Assembly (NCBI GenBank): GCA_040437565.1 | Contig: JBDOQK010000066.1 | Coordinates: 62,001 to 126,000, forward strand | Length of the DNA: 64,000 nt | Direction: 5' to 3' | Source: Albugo candida | Taxonomy: Eukaryota; Oomycota; Peronosporomycetes; Albuginales | Shown: one piece after another, positions 22,981-34,900 of the stretch | Layout: every line of letters begins with the position of its first letter | How positions within the stretch are numbered: the stretch's first letter is position 1 | Made by a program: the position numbers and the translations under genes | Notes under the pieces: generated by a model | Database searches by the model: none | What the model was told of the DNA's origin: nothing | Seen by the model: only the letters and a program-made list of their open reading frames with translations

Positions 22981-23839
22981 TTTTGTAGGTACTAGTACCA
23001 GATACCGAAACTTGATAGCAGGATCTTATTTCATTTCCAATCCGCTCTGTGTCACTGAGTCATACCTGTCTTTCGAAACACCCATCAATTACACGTCTTG
23101 TCTGTTCTACTGGACGCAGGGAACAAAATTAGAACAGCCAGGGTAAAAGAGCTCAAACTTCGGACATGCATTGCTTTTTGCCCACTAAAAAATTCACTGA
23201 ATTATTAATACTGAGAAGGAAGCTTGAATTTTTTTCCTGCTTCCACAAAAACTGTCGGCTCACAATACTTCAACGGAAATCATTACAAACATTGAACTTA
23301 TTGCCTTAATCTCTATATTTACTTCAAACCCACCATATACGAGAATTGTTCAGGACAATTTATACAATTTACGCATATGAAGCAGGTACCAAGGTTTCAT
23401 AAATTTGGAGAAGGTCGGATGTTGAGAACTTGTTCTGAGAATCCATTCACCTGGTAGAAGTTAGAAGATTTTCACATTTAAAAATTGTCTTACGATTAAA
23501 TCTTTCTCACGAAAGCTTTTGGCTCATAAATTGATTCATCAAGATTCATCGAGGATAACCGAATACTGCCCAAACTCGGTAATACCGCAATAATTATATC
23601 GTATCTCGCCCCATACTCCTTCTCCATCGATACCAAACGCTTGGCAATGAACCAGCGGATGATATTCGCATGACACACAAAGTTTCGATATTAATCTCGC
23701 GGCCGTACATCACTTCGTCCAGAACTTGAACCCAACGAGTACTTGAACTGCGCTCAGTTTGTAAATTAGTTTTCACTTTAACTCCTAACGTATGGTCGGA
23801 AACAAAAAAGATTCAAAACATTCATTTTCTTCTGCATTA
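22981..23839. other. No recognisable gene; boundary of the inverted duplication
   Basis: Similarity between the arms stops near 23840, inside the kinase relic. A minus-strand frame at 23496-23776 (VLDEVMYGREINIETLCVM) looks mildly coding-like but could not be assigned. Confidence 0.35.
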
Positions 23840-24290
23840 CCGTTCTCAGATAATTCTATGCGTATTCCATAACTATGTAAATCTTGTCACTGGACTGGTC
23901 GACAACCATCTCTCGAACGTGAACGATATTCGGATAGGTGCTGTAACGACACGTTTGATTCACGTAAAAAAATGCGGTCACTGGGAAGCCTTCTTTGCAG
24001 AGATCACTCGTCATTTTCACTTTTTTCAGCGCCACAATCTCTCCTGAACTTTCAGCGCGAGCTTTTAATACGACGCCGTATGTTCCTTCATCGATTCGAC
24101 CGATTCTCTCGTGATTTCTAACGCTTCGACAGCCGTATAATACGTAGCTGGGGATAGACGCGTACCAATGACCGCTTGTTCAAAGTGGGTGTAGGCGTGT
24201 TGTGATACATGGATTAAGAATTGTGACCATCAATTCGCTTATGTCGTTGATTGGTGCCAATGCTTTTCCATGCCGCCTATACAATTTAGT
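23840..24290 (-). pseudogene. CDK10/CDK11-type kinase relic (right copy)
   Basis: Read on the minus strand this matches the relic at 11490-11980: EGTYGVVLKAR-like glycine loop, SSGEIVALKKVKMTSDLC, EGFPVTA, ESNVSLQ-like C-helix remnant, HVREMVVDQSSDKIYIVMEY. The glycine-loop to Lys-lobe junction is in one frame here, whereas it is shifted in the left copy. The arm still carries frame-breaking changes, and similarity ends near 23840 after the first third of the kinase. The catalytic lobe is absent. Confidence 0.65.
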
Positions 24291-24915
24291 ACAACCTTTG
24301 TATCGGATTGGATACGTCACTACCTTTTGAATTAAACATGACTGAACTTGTGTGTGTTTGTCAAAAACGCAGCCCCGTGCTATTTCAGGAGCAGAAACTA
24401 CGCCAAAGTTTGTCCGTACTTAAAATTTCTGCGTATAACCCGTACTTAGACTTAAAACCAAAAGTCGTACATACGAGAAATCATTTGGAGAAAGTGGATG
24501 TGAAGCTGGGACTCTGTTCGACTTTACTTTAGAAATAGTGCACAATCGTCTGGTAGAACGCTCACGTCAAATGACACGCTGTAGCGCTGTGATCTCATTG
24601 TAGAGTAAGCGTCATTGAGGGAGACGGATTTTGAAGAGAGCCAATGCGCACGAGTGATCACATTTTCATGCGTACTATCTTCGATCCACGTAGACGATAA
24701 TTTCTTTTGCATGTCTCAAACACCACATGGAGGCAAGGAAAAAGAGGTGCTGGGCTACAGAATAGCGTTGCATATGAAGTCATATCGATTTACAAGCTTA
24801 AAAAAGCGGACATTAGCCAATTGGCTACTTCTGTTTGCGGACTGAAACCTACAGTCTCAAAAAGAAAACGCTACGGTCAAGATATGAGCACTAAATGATA
24901 TAAAAAAACTTGTGT

Positions 24916-25293
24916 TCATTTCACTTGACTACTTCCCGATATTCCTTCCGATCCAGGTGGTGATCTGTACGAATAATAATGATCGTCGACACCTTTGTCA
25001 TGAAAAGTTTCGACAAAACAGTATGTATTCTGTTTTGTATTCGTATCCACGAATACAGATAATTGTCTCTGCATTGACGAACCCAGCGTAATTATATCAT
25101 CTGACGTGTCTTTAGCGATCTCGACAATACAAACTCCATCATCACGCTTGACGATATAATTTACAGATAAAATCATAAAATAAAGGGTCTCTCTCCATAT
25201 TTCGATTGTAAATATATGGTCGGGATACCCATAATGATCATGTATGTCATTGCATTCAATTTCGTAATGACCATTGTTGAATTTGAAGTTCAA
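24916..25293 (-). pseudogene. Unidentified coding relic, copy B
   Basis: An open minus-strand stretch reads YPDHIFTIEIWRETLYFMIL, then SVNYIVKRDDGVCIVEIAKD, a Ser/Asp/Thr-rich segment and a Tyr/Gly/Ser-rich end. Its middle matches relic copy A at 22330-22440. The family is unknown. It overlaps, on the opposite strand, the start of the plus frame at 25216-25539. Confidence 0.35.
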
Positions 25294-25539
25294 CTTTATG
25301 AGTTATTCGGAGATTTTGAGGCCGGCTTCGCGACTAAAAGAGGCGTGAAAGTGAACATTCACCCTAATTTGAAAATCAAAGAAGGAAGAGTTAAGATGCC
25401 ACCTGGGGGTGGCTCAGTTTACAAAGTAGAGTTTGACATGAACGTTGTAGATAAACGGCGGCTACCTCCGATCAACTTAGTAGGGACGGTACAATTTGTG
25501 GAACGTACATCGTGGGATATTGATCTATCTAGGATCTAG
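25216..25539 (+). CDS. Hypothetical small protein or fragment
   Basis: A 107-codon plus frame starts with a hydrophobic segment (MIMYVIAFNFVMTIVEF), which could be a signal or anchor. It continues into a Lys/Val-rich region with KVNIHPNLKIKEGRVKMPPG and RLPPINLVGTVQFVER. The composition from 25290 onward is more coding-like than the opposite strand. No family was recognised. The first 78 bases overlap relic copy B on the other strand, so only one of the two readings is likely real there. Confidence 0.3.
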   Translation: MVGIPIMIMYVIAFNFVMTIVEFEVQLYELFGDFEAGFATKRGVKVNIHPNLKIKEGRVKMPPGGGSVYKVEFDMNVVDKRRLPPINLVGTVQFVERTSWDIDLSRI

Positions 25540-26013
25540 ATAACCTCTACGTGCATAATAAGCTGCACCTTAATCAAGAGAAGAAACATTCTTCAACGAC
25601 GACAACTTTGGATCTTCTTGGTTTCGTTAAACTTAGNNNNNNNNNNNNNNNNNNNNNNNNNNNNNNNNNNNNNNNNNNNNNNNNNNNNNNNNNNNNNNNN
25701 NNNNNNNNNNNNNNNNNNNNNNNNNNNNNNNNNNNNGTATTTGAGTGCATTCTTCACACCATTTTTCTCGTACTACAACTCTCAACGACGAAGTAAGCGG
25801 AGCTCCCAAATATATGGCTCTATTGACCCGTCAATGTACGTCCGTGAGTCTATAGATACCGTCCAACTTTGTGTTGAAATAACTTGTAATGCCCGACCAT
25901 CGATTCGATCAATTGACGGAACTTGAAGAAAAACAGTTCGCAGCGGTCGACAGCACCAAACGCATTCCAAGTCAACGTTAAACTCGTGTTCTTAACTCAA
26001 TAGTGCCACTTTA

Positions 26014-28486
26014 TTACTTCCCATCGCCCTGCCGCTCACTTCCGTAAACTAATACCATTTTTCCTCTGTAATACCTCAAAACACGTGTCGCAAACACGAG
26101 ACACGTCATCGATTCCAAATTGTGGCAATGGAATTTGATTCCTCGAGCATTAGTGGCAAATAATTCGCCCGTAATGTCGACATGATGCTTTCTTACCGCA
26201 ATACCAAACACATTCTGACAACAAACACATTGCGTCACCTGTTCGTTAGCGATCCAAGTCGGTTGTTTTGTTATGTTGCAAACACGCAATTCCGTCATTT
26301 CTGGTGAGTCTAATGCAACGTCTAAAACACCTCTTCTTGCAGCATCGCGCACGTGAATCATTGCTCCGGCTTTCTCCAACGCGATCGCAACGTCTGCGCT
26401 TTGAAAAGCGACTGCAAATGCAATGCTGTACTCAAATCTCCGCTTTGTGCGTGGACATCGGCTCCGTGTTCCATCTAAAGTGCACATCAGTATCAAATAA
26501 TTTCCGCAAGGCACTACATCGTACAACGCATCGATAACAATTGTTGGGCCGTGCTGAGGGGATAAAACATATGCAAAGGCGTGTACCCAAACCATTTTTT
26601 TTGTTTTGATTTAACACCATTTTCCAGCAGCAAAAAAGGTACTTTTGTGCATCTGTCTGATGAACACATTGACGCTATATGTAATGCTGTGCTCCCTCTC
26701 ATGTCAGAATGATTCATAAAGCTTTCTCTATCTCCATCCGTAAAATTCCCTGTTTACGCGTCGAGTTCTTCAGTGTGTGCCCCAGTGCCCGTATCATTTT
26801 CCCGATCCATTTCCGCTTGGCGTAATAGGAACAGCAACATGGATGCATGCCCATGCAACGCCGCAGTAAGGAATGGACTTAGTCCTTTCTGCAGGAGAAT
26901 CCGAGCAGATGGCACTGACGCCACGTAAGGTTGCGGTGTATTTCCATCACCATCCTGTACGTACATTATCGATCGCTCCGTGCTGATCAGAAGTCTCAAT
27001 ACATCAATGTGGTTGTACCGACTCGCAATATGTAAAGATGTTTGCCCACGACCGAGAATCGACGCTGCATTTGTATCACCCGTTGTGAGTGTGGAGACCC
27101 AGTTCAGATCAATGTTTGATGATTCTAAGAGAATTTCGCAATTCGAAGATTCCCATTTTATCATTTATAACAAGCGAGTAATAAATGTGGAGTCCGATCA
27201 GAAAATAAAAGCATCGTTGCGTCATATTCGACGAGTAAAAGTCGTATGATCTTCTCATTATCCGCTGAGAGAGCTGCAACAAGTGGAAGCTCCTCGTCCA
27301 TCGGCATATTACATGATTCTACGGATCGTAACAAATCAACCACAACGTGTTCCAATTGATTTCGAACTGCATGGACGACTGGTGCACAAGTTCGCTGACA
27401 CAATATCTCACGAATTACTTTGGCTCCCAATCGCTTTCCAACAGCAGAATTAAGAATTGGACATAAGATGTCGTCTTGAGCGCGTAGAGATATTGGAGGC
27501 AAATCTCTTTGGCACTTTGTATCGACGAGATGCATTGAGTCTCTTTCAGCGTACCGCCTTCACAATTAATCGGATCTGTTGATCCATTTGCAGGAATAGT
27601 ATCTCTCACTTGCGACGCGAAAAGAAGCTTTTTCGAGTATGTCTTCACTGGGCGTTCGATCGAAATTGTGAAGATCTAACAAGCGCAACAGCTACTACAT
27701 TGCCCAGTGTACCAGAGGAGAGACCGCATACAAGGAGGAGACTCGTGCTAAAGCCTTATATTGACCCAACAGCGAGTCTGCATGATCTTGTAATTGCTTA
27801 TGAACGAGAAGAGCGTTATCGGTATACAGAAACTGAATGAAAATGGAGAAAATGGTGAATGGTATNNNNNNNNNNNNNNNNNNNNNNNNNNNNNNNNNNN
27901 NNNNNNNNNNNNNNNNNNNNNNNNNNNNNNNNNNNNNNNNNNNNNNNNNNNNNNNNNNNNNNNNNTGTACCAGAGGAGAGACCGCATACAAGGAGGAGAC
28001 TCGTGCTAAAGCCTTATATTGACCCAACAGCGAGTCTGCATGATCTTGTAATTGCTTATGAACGAGAAGAGCGTTATCGGTATACAGAAACTGAATGAAA
28101 ATGGAGAAAATGGTGAATGGTATATCTTCGACTCTGATCTCAATCGGTAGCTGAATCGTATTCAGTGGCGTAGTTGCATCGAATTGTTCAAAAACACTTT
28201 TGAATCGCGAGCTTTTGATCGAAAGAATGAGACGATGCGCAGAGAGAGTTTGAGGCTTTTTCATCAAGTTGGAAGGAAAACTAAACATTACGTCCTGAAG
28301 GAACGCAGCTGCAAAGTATTCGTTCACGAAGTCAACAGAGCAGAATCGCTTTCGGCTGATGTACAGTACAGCTCCAACAGTTCTCCGACGGTGTCGCAGC
28401 GTCTGACATGAAAAATGATACAAACTTGAAATCACAAAACACAAATAACTTGAGGATTTACTAAAACAAAAAGCGGTAAGAACCAT
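26014..28486 (-). pseudogene. BTB-ankyrin-FYVE protein relic, rabankyrin-5-like (right copy)
   Basis: On the minus strand: BTB domain (28130-28350, NEYFAAAFLQDVMFSFPSNL, SAHRLILSIKSSRFKSVFEQ, then LPIEIRVEDIPFTIFSIFIQ and FLYTDNALL). Ankyrin repeats follow in changing frames at 27161-27535 (DEELPLVAALSADNEKIIRL), 26754-27164 (GQTSLHIASRYNHIDVLRLL) and 26514-26717 (GSTALHIASMCSSD, GYTPLHMF). A FYVE-type finger lies at 26014-26290 (NEQVTQCVCCQNVFGIAVRK then HHVDITGELF). Intact rabankyrin-5-type proteins act on early endosomes through FYVE binding to PtdIns3P. At least three frame changes separate the blocks, and the FYVE ligands after RKHH are lost, so it is dead. An assembly overlap (27708-27865 = 27966-28123) falsely doubles part of the BTB region. 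The partner copy is at 9385-10556. Confidence 0.8.
27708..28123. repeat. Unmerged contig overlap around the gap at 27866-27965
   Basis: Bases 27708-27865 recur at 27966-28123 (158 bp) flanking the N run. Merged, the BTB region reads once, in agreement with the single BTB in the left arm. Confidence 0.9.
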
Positions 28487-28489
28487 TCA

Positions 28490-29929
28490 GATATCCGCTC
28501 AAACTCAAACATCCTCTACATCTCAATCTTTTGAAACATTCTAGCTTATTGCATTTAGCTGAAACTCGCTCGAGCTCTATCACCATGCCAGTGTTTATTC
28601 TGGACAGGCGACGACCTGAATAGGCGCAGCCTATATTGATAGACTTGTTCGTAAAACATAGCGTTTATTAAGTATTCGTGATGCTGCCTGTCTGCAATGA
28701 AAATTTCTTGGCATCATACTCGTCTGCCATCCTGCTGAGCTACTTACCAGTAAAAATCACGTCTATATGTTTGAATTTACGAGAAAAACTACGAAACACG
28801 AAGCTCATTTTATATCAGAGAAATGCCGTGTGAACTAAGTTAGCTTACTTGTAAGGAGATAAGGATCCTAGACCTATGCCAGCTTCCGAAGATTACCTAA
28901 ACTCGGCAGATGCCCAAGACAAATTTTCGGATACAGCAGGGAGCAACCAAATACCAAAAAATAACGTGATAGCAGTAGCAGACGTGAAGGATGTTGAATC
29001 TGTTTGTACCAAATGAGCTGTGAAGGAAAGCTGTTCACGTGAATAAAAATGAAAATGGAAATTAATAGATGGAAACAAAGTGTATTTGAAGATATTTACA
29101 ACACGGTGTGAGCAAGCTATGTAACATCTCCAGCTTCATAAAAACATAATCTCAATTATCATTGCATGGAAGAGTGGAAAAATGCTAGCAAGTTGCTCCA
29201 ACAATACAAAATGAAACCAGTATTTTCAAATGCAACAATTATAACTGGTGAGAAAAGACCAACGAGATAGTTTCTCTCCGTTCAAAGCATTGTAAAGCAT
29301 CTCAATAAACTCGGTATATCTTTTTTGTGTAAGAGAATGTCTCATTCATGCATACTACTAAAACTTGAATCTTCTGGCGGGTGAATAGGACGTAAAGAAT
29401 TGCATGGTCGTGTTTAGCAGCTGTTGTATCCCTCTGAAACTTTTTGACACAGCATGGCAGTGCAATTCAATGTTCCCTCCCAAACAATGCATGCGAGAAT
29501 TCCTCTCAGGAATTTTTATTGTACCGCATACAGAATCCTTTCGTCCCGGATTTAATCTCGGCTTTATTATAGACCCGATATCACGGCATTGACAAGTTAC
29601 ATCATCTTCTGACCTCTAGGGGCTATGTCAACTTTTTCAATGGCTTCATCAAAGGCATCGTGATTCGTTAATACTCTGTGTTCGGTATTTGGATCGCGTC
29701 ATTGCACAATGAGATAGTAAATGGTCTGCTCCATTGGAAAGAGTACAATAAGTGAACTATCTCAGCCTTTGATGGTCGAGTCGGACTTCTCCATCAAAAA
29801 ATATCTCTCACACTAGAAACATTTAGAATACCTATTGCTTTGTCGCTTATGTTGTGCCATTCTGTTCATGGAAGAGACTACTCAAGGGCAGTACAATTCA
29901 ACTCCCTCAGCGTTATAGGGTCAGAGCGA
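28490..29929. other. Noncoding flank between BTB-FYVE and transposase relics
   Basis: Bases 28490-28760 match 9120-9390 in reverse complement, and 29555-29640 match the left arm around 8590-8644. Between about 28.8 and 29.5 kb no match and no gene were seen. Confidence 0.5.
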
Positions 29930-31975
29930 GAAGCGTCAACACGCAATGATTTTATTGACTTGTTTTGGATAAAAAGAATGACTCGCCAACGATTAAAAAT
30001 GACCATTAAGTCAGCATAGAGCTTCCGCGTTCTCATCAGCTAATCTCAAACTCGACAATGCGAAACCTACTTCGCTGAATTAAATTTCAATACTTTTTTG
30101 TCCACGGCACAGCTTTTCATGTTTTCAATGATAGAAGAATTCTCCTCACATAGTCTGTTAAATCACCTCTTTGTTCAGCAATACACTTCAACAGCACTCC
30201 AAACGATGCGCTATTACAATATGAGGACACATGATTCTTTTCCGAGAAGAAATTTGTGTTCTGAGACATTTTCCTGCATCGTGCTTTGAGGCAATAGGCA
30301 GTACTGGTTGTTGCTACTAAAAAAAGCTTGGTTCAGTATATACGTCGCGTATCTGTTGAGAGCTTCATAAGGCAAAACCAGTATTCTTGCGATCTATGTG
30401 GTTCCTATTCATACTTCAAATGTCCTCATTCACCCTCAGTTGGTTCGAGATAGTCGTCTTGACGATAAGCGTCGATAAAAATGATCAACTCCTTCTATTG
30501 ATTGGCACCAGGATTCCTTCCACTGGCTGCTGGTTTCGCGTTCTCCTTCACTTTGATCCGATGTTCTTTCGCATTCATTGCGTATTGCATCCCTTGAAGC
30601 GAAACGTCCTTTCTTAAACAGTCGTTTGTACGGTGGATATCCACTTGTGGCTCCCTTGAAGCTCTAGTGAAAAAACACTATTTAGTCGGTAAGAACTCTT
30701 TTGTCGGTCATTCATCTCTTCCAGGTATCGATTGCTTTTCACCATATCAAGTGCCTTGATTGGTTCATAGATGCTTCATTCAGAGCGTCTTCTGTATTTT
30801 CCGAAAAGGGCAACGCCAGGTTGACCTTTTTTATTCATTAGCCTCTGCTGGTTGGTATGAAATACACATAGTTTCATTGTTTTCTGGGCATTCTAATTTG
30901 TCAAAAGTCGACGTGATGGTAGCAATTCCTTCCTCTCAGTATTGGGTACACCATCAAGGTGCTTTGAAACGTCGAGTTATGAAATCTCTGATCATCTCAA
31001 AGTCAACTTCTACTAGTGCGCCACTTCTGGAGTCTCCATGCTGCCAGCCGCTTGAATCTTTTCTATCGACCTCATAAAGGTTAATTCTTTGAGCGCCTAA
31101 AATTCACTTGTGTGATACAACACACCATCATCTGTTGCCGGCTTGATGAACATCACTCCATATACACTGCCCGATCACGCTCCGTAGCGCTCAGCGAAAT
31201 CAAGTCACTCATGGCATCTTTCCGTGTTTACCAAAAGATTAGTTTGGTAAACGATCGCTGGATGTTACTAAAAAATAAAAATGGGCACCATCAGTTATTT
31301 GAGTACCTCATCGCGTAACGCTCTTCATTCCGCTGTTCAATAGACGCTCTTTGCGGTCGTGAGTATTGGTTGATACCTTAGACTGATGATACAAAAGGTC
31401 GTCGTATCATGACACTATTGCTGATCCCTTTGTAAAAACCGTTTTCTTTCGCGATTGCTCTCCGTTGTTTCTTATCGTGTCGTCTATCATGTAGATCGAT
31501 TACACCTGCAACGTGAGTAAAAATGCTACCTGAGGCCAGATTCATTCACTACATTCGGGTAGAATAGTCTGTCTTCACAGCATAAAAGATTGTCTAAGTA
31601 GGGATGTCCCAACAAAGCTAACTTCTTCAATAAGTTTTGGTTCCTACCACATTCATTCATGTCCGTTTGAACCGCATCCCAAAAACGTCATTATGATATC
31701 ACCAACTCGCGAGTGTGTACGTCATATCTCATGATCGTTCCTAGAGTCTGCGAAGTCACATCAGCGTATCCTATCGCATTTCTTGGTGTACAGGAATAAT
31801 TTTTCCACAGTGTTTAGTGGAAGTTTCTTCTCCACAGATCAATGTATAGCTGCAATTACTTGATACAGATCGTGTCCTATCTCTAGCCAGAACAAACGTA
31901 TTACATAGCCTTTTTCATCTTCTTTGGCTATAGCTCAATCAATCGCTGATACACTAAGACGTAACCATGAACAAA
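29930..31975 (-). mobile_element. DNA-transposase relic, probably hAT family (right copy)
   Basis: This is the reverse complement of 6300-8280. The minus strand holds the same decayed coding region, and the VNKIIA remnant lies around 29950-29970. A plus-strand open frame at 30760-31077 is the mirror of one on the minus strand at 7085-7516, and both are shadows of the decayed element. No terminal repeats could be fixed by eye. Confidence 0.4.
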
Positions 31976-34900
31976 CCTTCTGCTGTGCATTGGCGGGAGT
32001 TGCAATACTACAGTACTGTGAGACCGCTTGGGTACAGGATAGTAGAAGAATGAAGTAAATTCAAGGCATTTCCTTGTATGTTCTCGTCAGATGTTGGAAA
32101 TAAACGCTGCGTTTGTACAAGTGAGAATTATGTTTGCGAGCTAAGCTGGTCTCCTTGGCATGACAATTGTATCAGATGACACATGACCACCTTACCTTGT
32201 CTTAAGTATTGACAGTTAAGTGTGTTGCTTCAAACAATTGTATTATCGAACAAATAACTCTGCATGGCACCAAGCGATTTTTTTTTTAAAAAATCCCAGT
32301 GCTTCAAAGGTGACTTAGAAAAAGCTTCTGGATACTTTAGAGTCAAAGAGAAGAAGAACAAACAAAAAAAATTACCTTATTGGCTGTTCGCTCGCCACTT
32401 CTCTAGTTGATGGCTCTGCGCATCCGGCCAAACAACAAACAGACAATATTAATTCAAAACCTACCCGTCAATATCTCCTGCTCCACAAAAAAGGTCCACT
32501 CTCCACGAAAGAACGTCACCTCTAGCTGGAGATTGGCATGACGTTGCAACATGGTTCATCATGCCGTAAGTTTTTGCACGGTTGTTGATGATCCATCATC
32601 GAAATGAAAGTTTTATATGCGAAGTATCGCGTGTGAGACAATTCCGGTGGTGCTGGTGGTGCTGGTGATATAGACACTGGTACTAATTCCTCGAAAAAGA
32701 CATGAGAAAGGCACAAAAAATCTCAAATAGCAAAAACATCGCAATCAGGCCGAGCTCTACAGATTGCAAGATTTCTTGAAAAAGAATAACGGTAATTACA
32801 TGAACAACAATCGTGTGCAAACGCAGCGATGAATGGGGAAAAAGAGGAGCCTCCTGTATCCATTTTTATAGAGCTGTATCTACACCCGTCCTGGTTGGTC
32901 TTAGGTGCCAAACCGAGCCTTATGAAGACATGAAGGCTAACTCCTCAATCCTTTTGCAGACAGACCGATCCTTGACCAATTTCGCATTGCCTATCTATGC
33001 GAGTCCAGGCTTGGTTAGTTCAAAAGTTGATTTTGGAAGTTGCCAACTTGCACAGATGAAAGTTATAACGAGCTTCTGTATATTTCTGCGTGATGAAAAC
33101 GTTGGATGCATGCCATATATAATTCCATTCCATATCATCCTTGAAGAAATATATTTGTTCTGTAAGTGCAGCACATTAAAGAGCTCTTGTTACTCCATAA
33201 ACATCGGTATTTCCGTCATACCACTAAATGTTAAAAAATAAAAGCTAAAAGCTAAAAGCTAAAAGCTAAAAGCTAAAAGCCGGAGACCCCGCGACAATCA
33301 CATGATCCCTAATTTTGCTTTCCCACATTGGACTTAATCATCTCCCACAATGCGTATTATTCGAAAGAAGCTCATTAACTTCTCAATTGTGCATTTTGAT
33401 CTACCATGGAAGATTTGGTTTCGAGGTTCAATGTTCAATTCCAAATTATTTTAATCACCAGACTGTGTTCGATAGAGTAGTGAACCCTCATGCATAATCA
33501 AGACATTGGCTATCTGTTCGCTTTAGATACCGAAGAGAGTACACGTGGCATGAGTTAGATCACTGATCGTTTTCACATCACTGCAAGTTCTATGGCCGTG
33601 AAATTATCTATTTTTGCTATTCACGTCAAAAGAACGTCGTACTGTGCATTCAAAGTGTGGCTAGACCTGACACTGTATGTTATTGAGATCTGCAAAGTGC
33701 ATCGTGTCGACAAGCTCACGTAGTTTTTTCCCTGCAGGCTATAGCGGTGTTGTACCATCGGCCATAAATTGGGGAGTATATCGCTATATATGGACATCCT
33801 GGCATGAATGGTTGTTAAGCTCAAGATCGTTTCGATACCGCTATTTCCTTAATTTGTTGGCAATATGAGGCACAATTACACAATACCAGCACGCATGGCA
33901 TCTTTCGATGGTCTGAAAACATGGTAAACGTCTTTCGATGTCAGGAAAATGGGATAGCACTCACTTCTTTGTGTCACATCGAGCTGCTTCTGGAGGAGGA
34001 CAGCATTTTGATGAGAGGAATAAAAAAAGGCTGGAACAAAGTGTCAATTATGACGTTGATCTTCAGATATTTGCATGTACGGCCCTACAGCTGCATGAGA
34101 CTCGTACACAGCTGTGATCCTCAATCAAAGCCAGAATAGTATATCTATACTATCAACTTCGTTAAAAGGTCTTCAAGAGCGACGAATGCCATGTGTTCAA
34201 CATTCTACATGTACCACATCAGATCAAGCATAGTGGGTTTTACTTCGACCGAAATTGGTCATTCCTTCCACCTCAGCTTCGTAGTGACGTACATCCAGCT
34301 TTCTATGAGTGTACAAATAATCTTTGATGCCTTGGTGAAATGAGCGCCAGAAATCATTCTTCATCAGGCGTCGAGAACAAATGATGGGACACCCATTATA
34401 CGTATGTAGGTTTGTATACATCTTGAAGGATCTTGTCACTATAAAAAAAAGTCGATCATATTTGTACTCTCATGCTTGCTGTAATAAGGTCTAGTTAAGC
34501 TTGATTGACGAAGAGGCGAAGAAAGACAAACAAGCGTGAGATATGCTCTGGCTTTGTTTAATTTACGAATGTGCGTCTCTAGTCAATTCGGAATGCTTCT
34601 ATATGTACGACTCCTTCATTTTCTCCTGCAAAACAAACGTATTGGTAAAGTGTTTTAATATCGTTACCTTGAGTGGCTGTTCACTGATTCAGACATCACA
34701 CGTTTCGCCTTTCAGTCGACCAAATTACTTTTCCGCAATCATCTATCACCGCAATGCCAAGCCGCTGTGCTATTTCTATGCAACTCTAGTGTGTAGAATC
34801 GCTCTTCGACGAAGTATTTGAGCCAACTTGCATTCTCGTATCCATTTGAAGCTGAAGGCTTTGAGGGGTCCGCGCTATACGAATCAAGCGATGCTTTGTT

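Larger units (their letters stand above)
23840..31975 (-). repeat. Right arm of the large inverted segmental duplication
   Basis: This is the reverse complement of 6255-11980. Gene relics run kinase (23.84-24.29 kb), BTB-ankyrin-FYVE (26.0-28.5 kb), transposase (29.9-31.98 kb). This arm is longer because it keeps the ankyrin region (26.5-27.5 kb), which is lost in a gap on the left, and because it holds 24.6-25.6 kb and 28.8-29.5 kb, which have no seen match. The arms are separated by about 11.9 kb of unrelated sequence, so this is a spaced inverted duplication and not an immediate palindrome. Confidence 0.85.

Noticed and set aside
6255-31975. Inverted arms as terminal inverted repeats of one giant transposon
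   Set aside because: The arms contain ordinary host-gene relics in mirrored order and differ in length and content; segmental duplication is simpler.
32522-32716. Minus frame with SPAPPAPPE as a small proline-rich secreted protein
   Set aside because: No ATG start in frame, a stop directly upstream, no signal peptide in the same frame.
33240-33287. Possible internal telomere repeat
   Set aside because: The unit AAAAGCT does not fit TTTAGGG-type telomeres and the array is very short.
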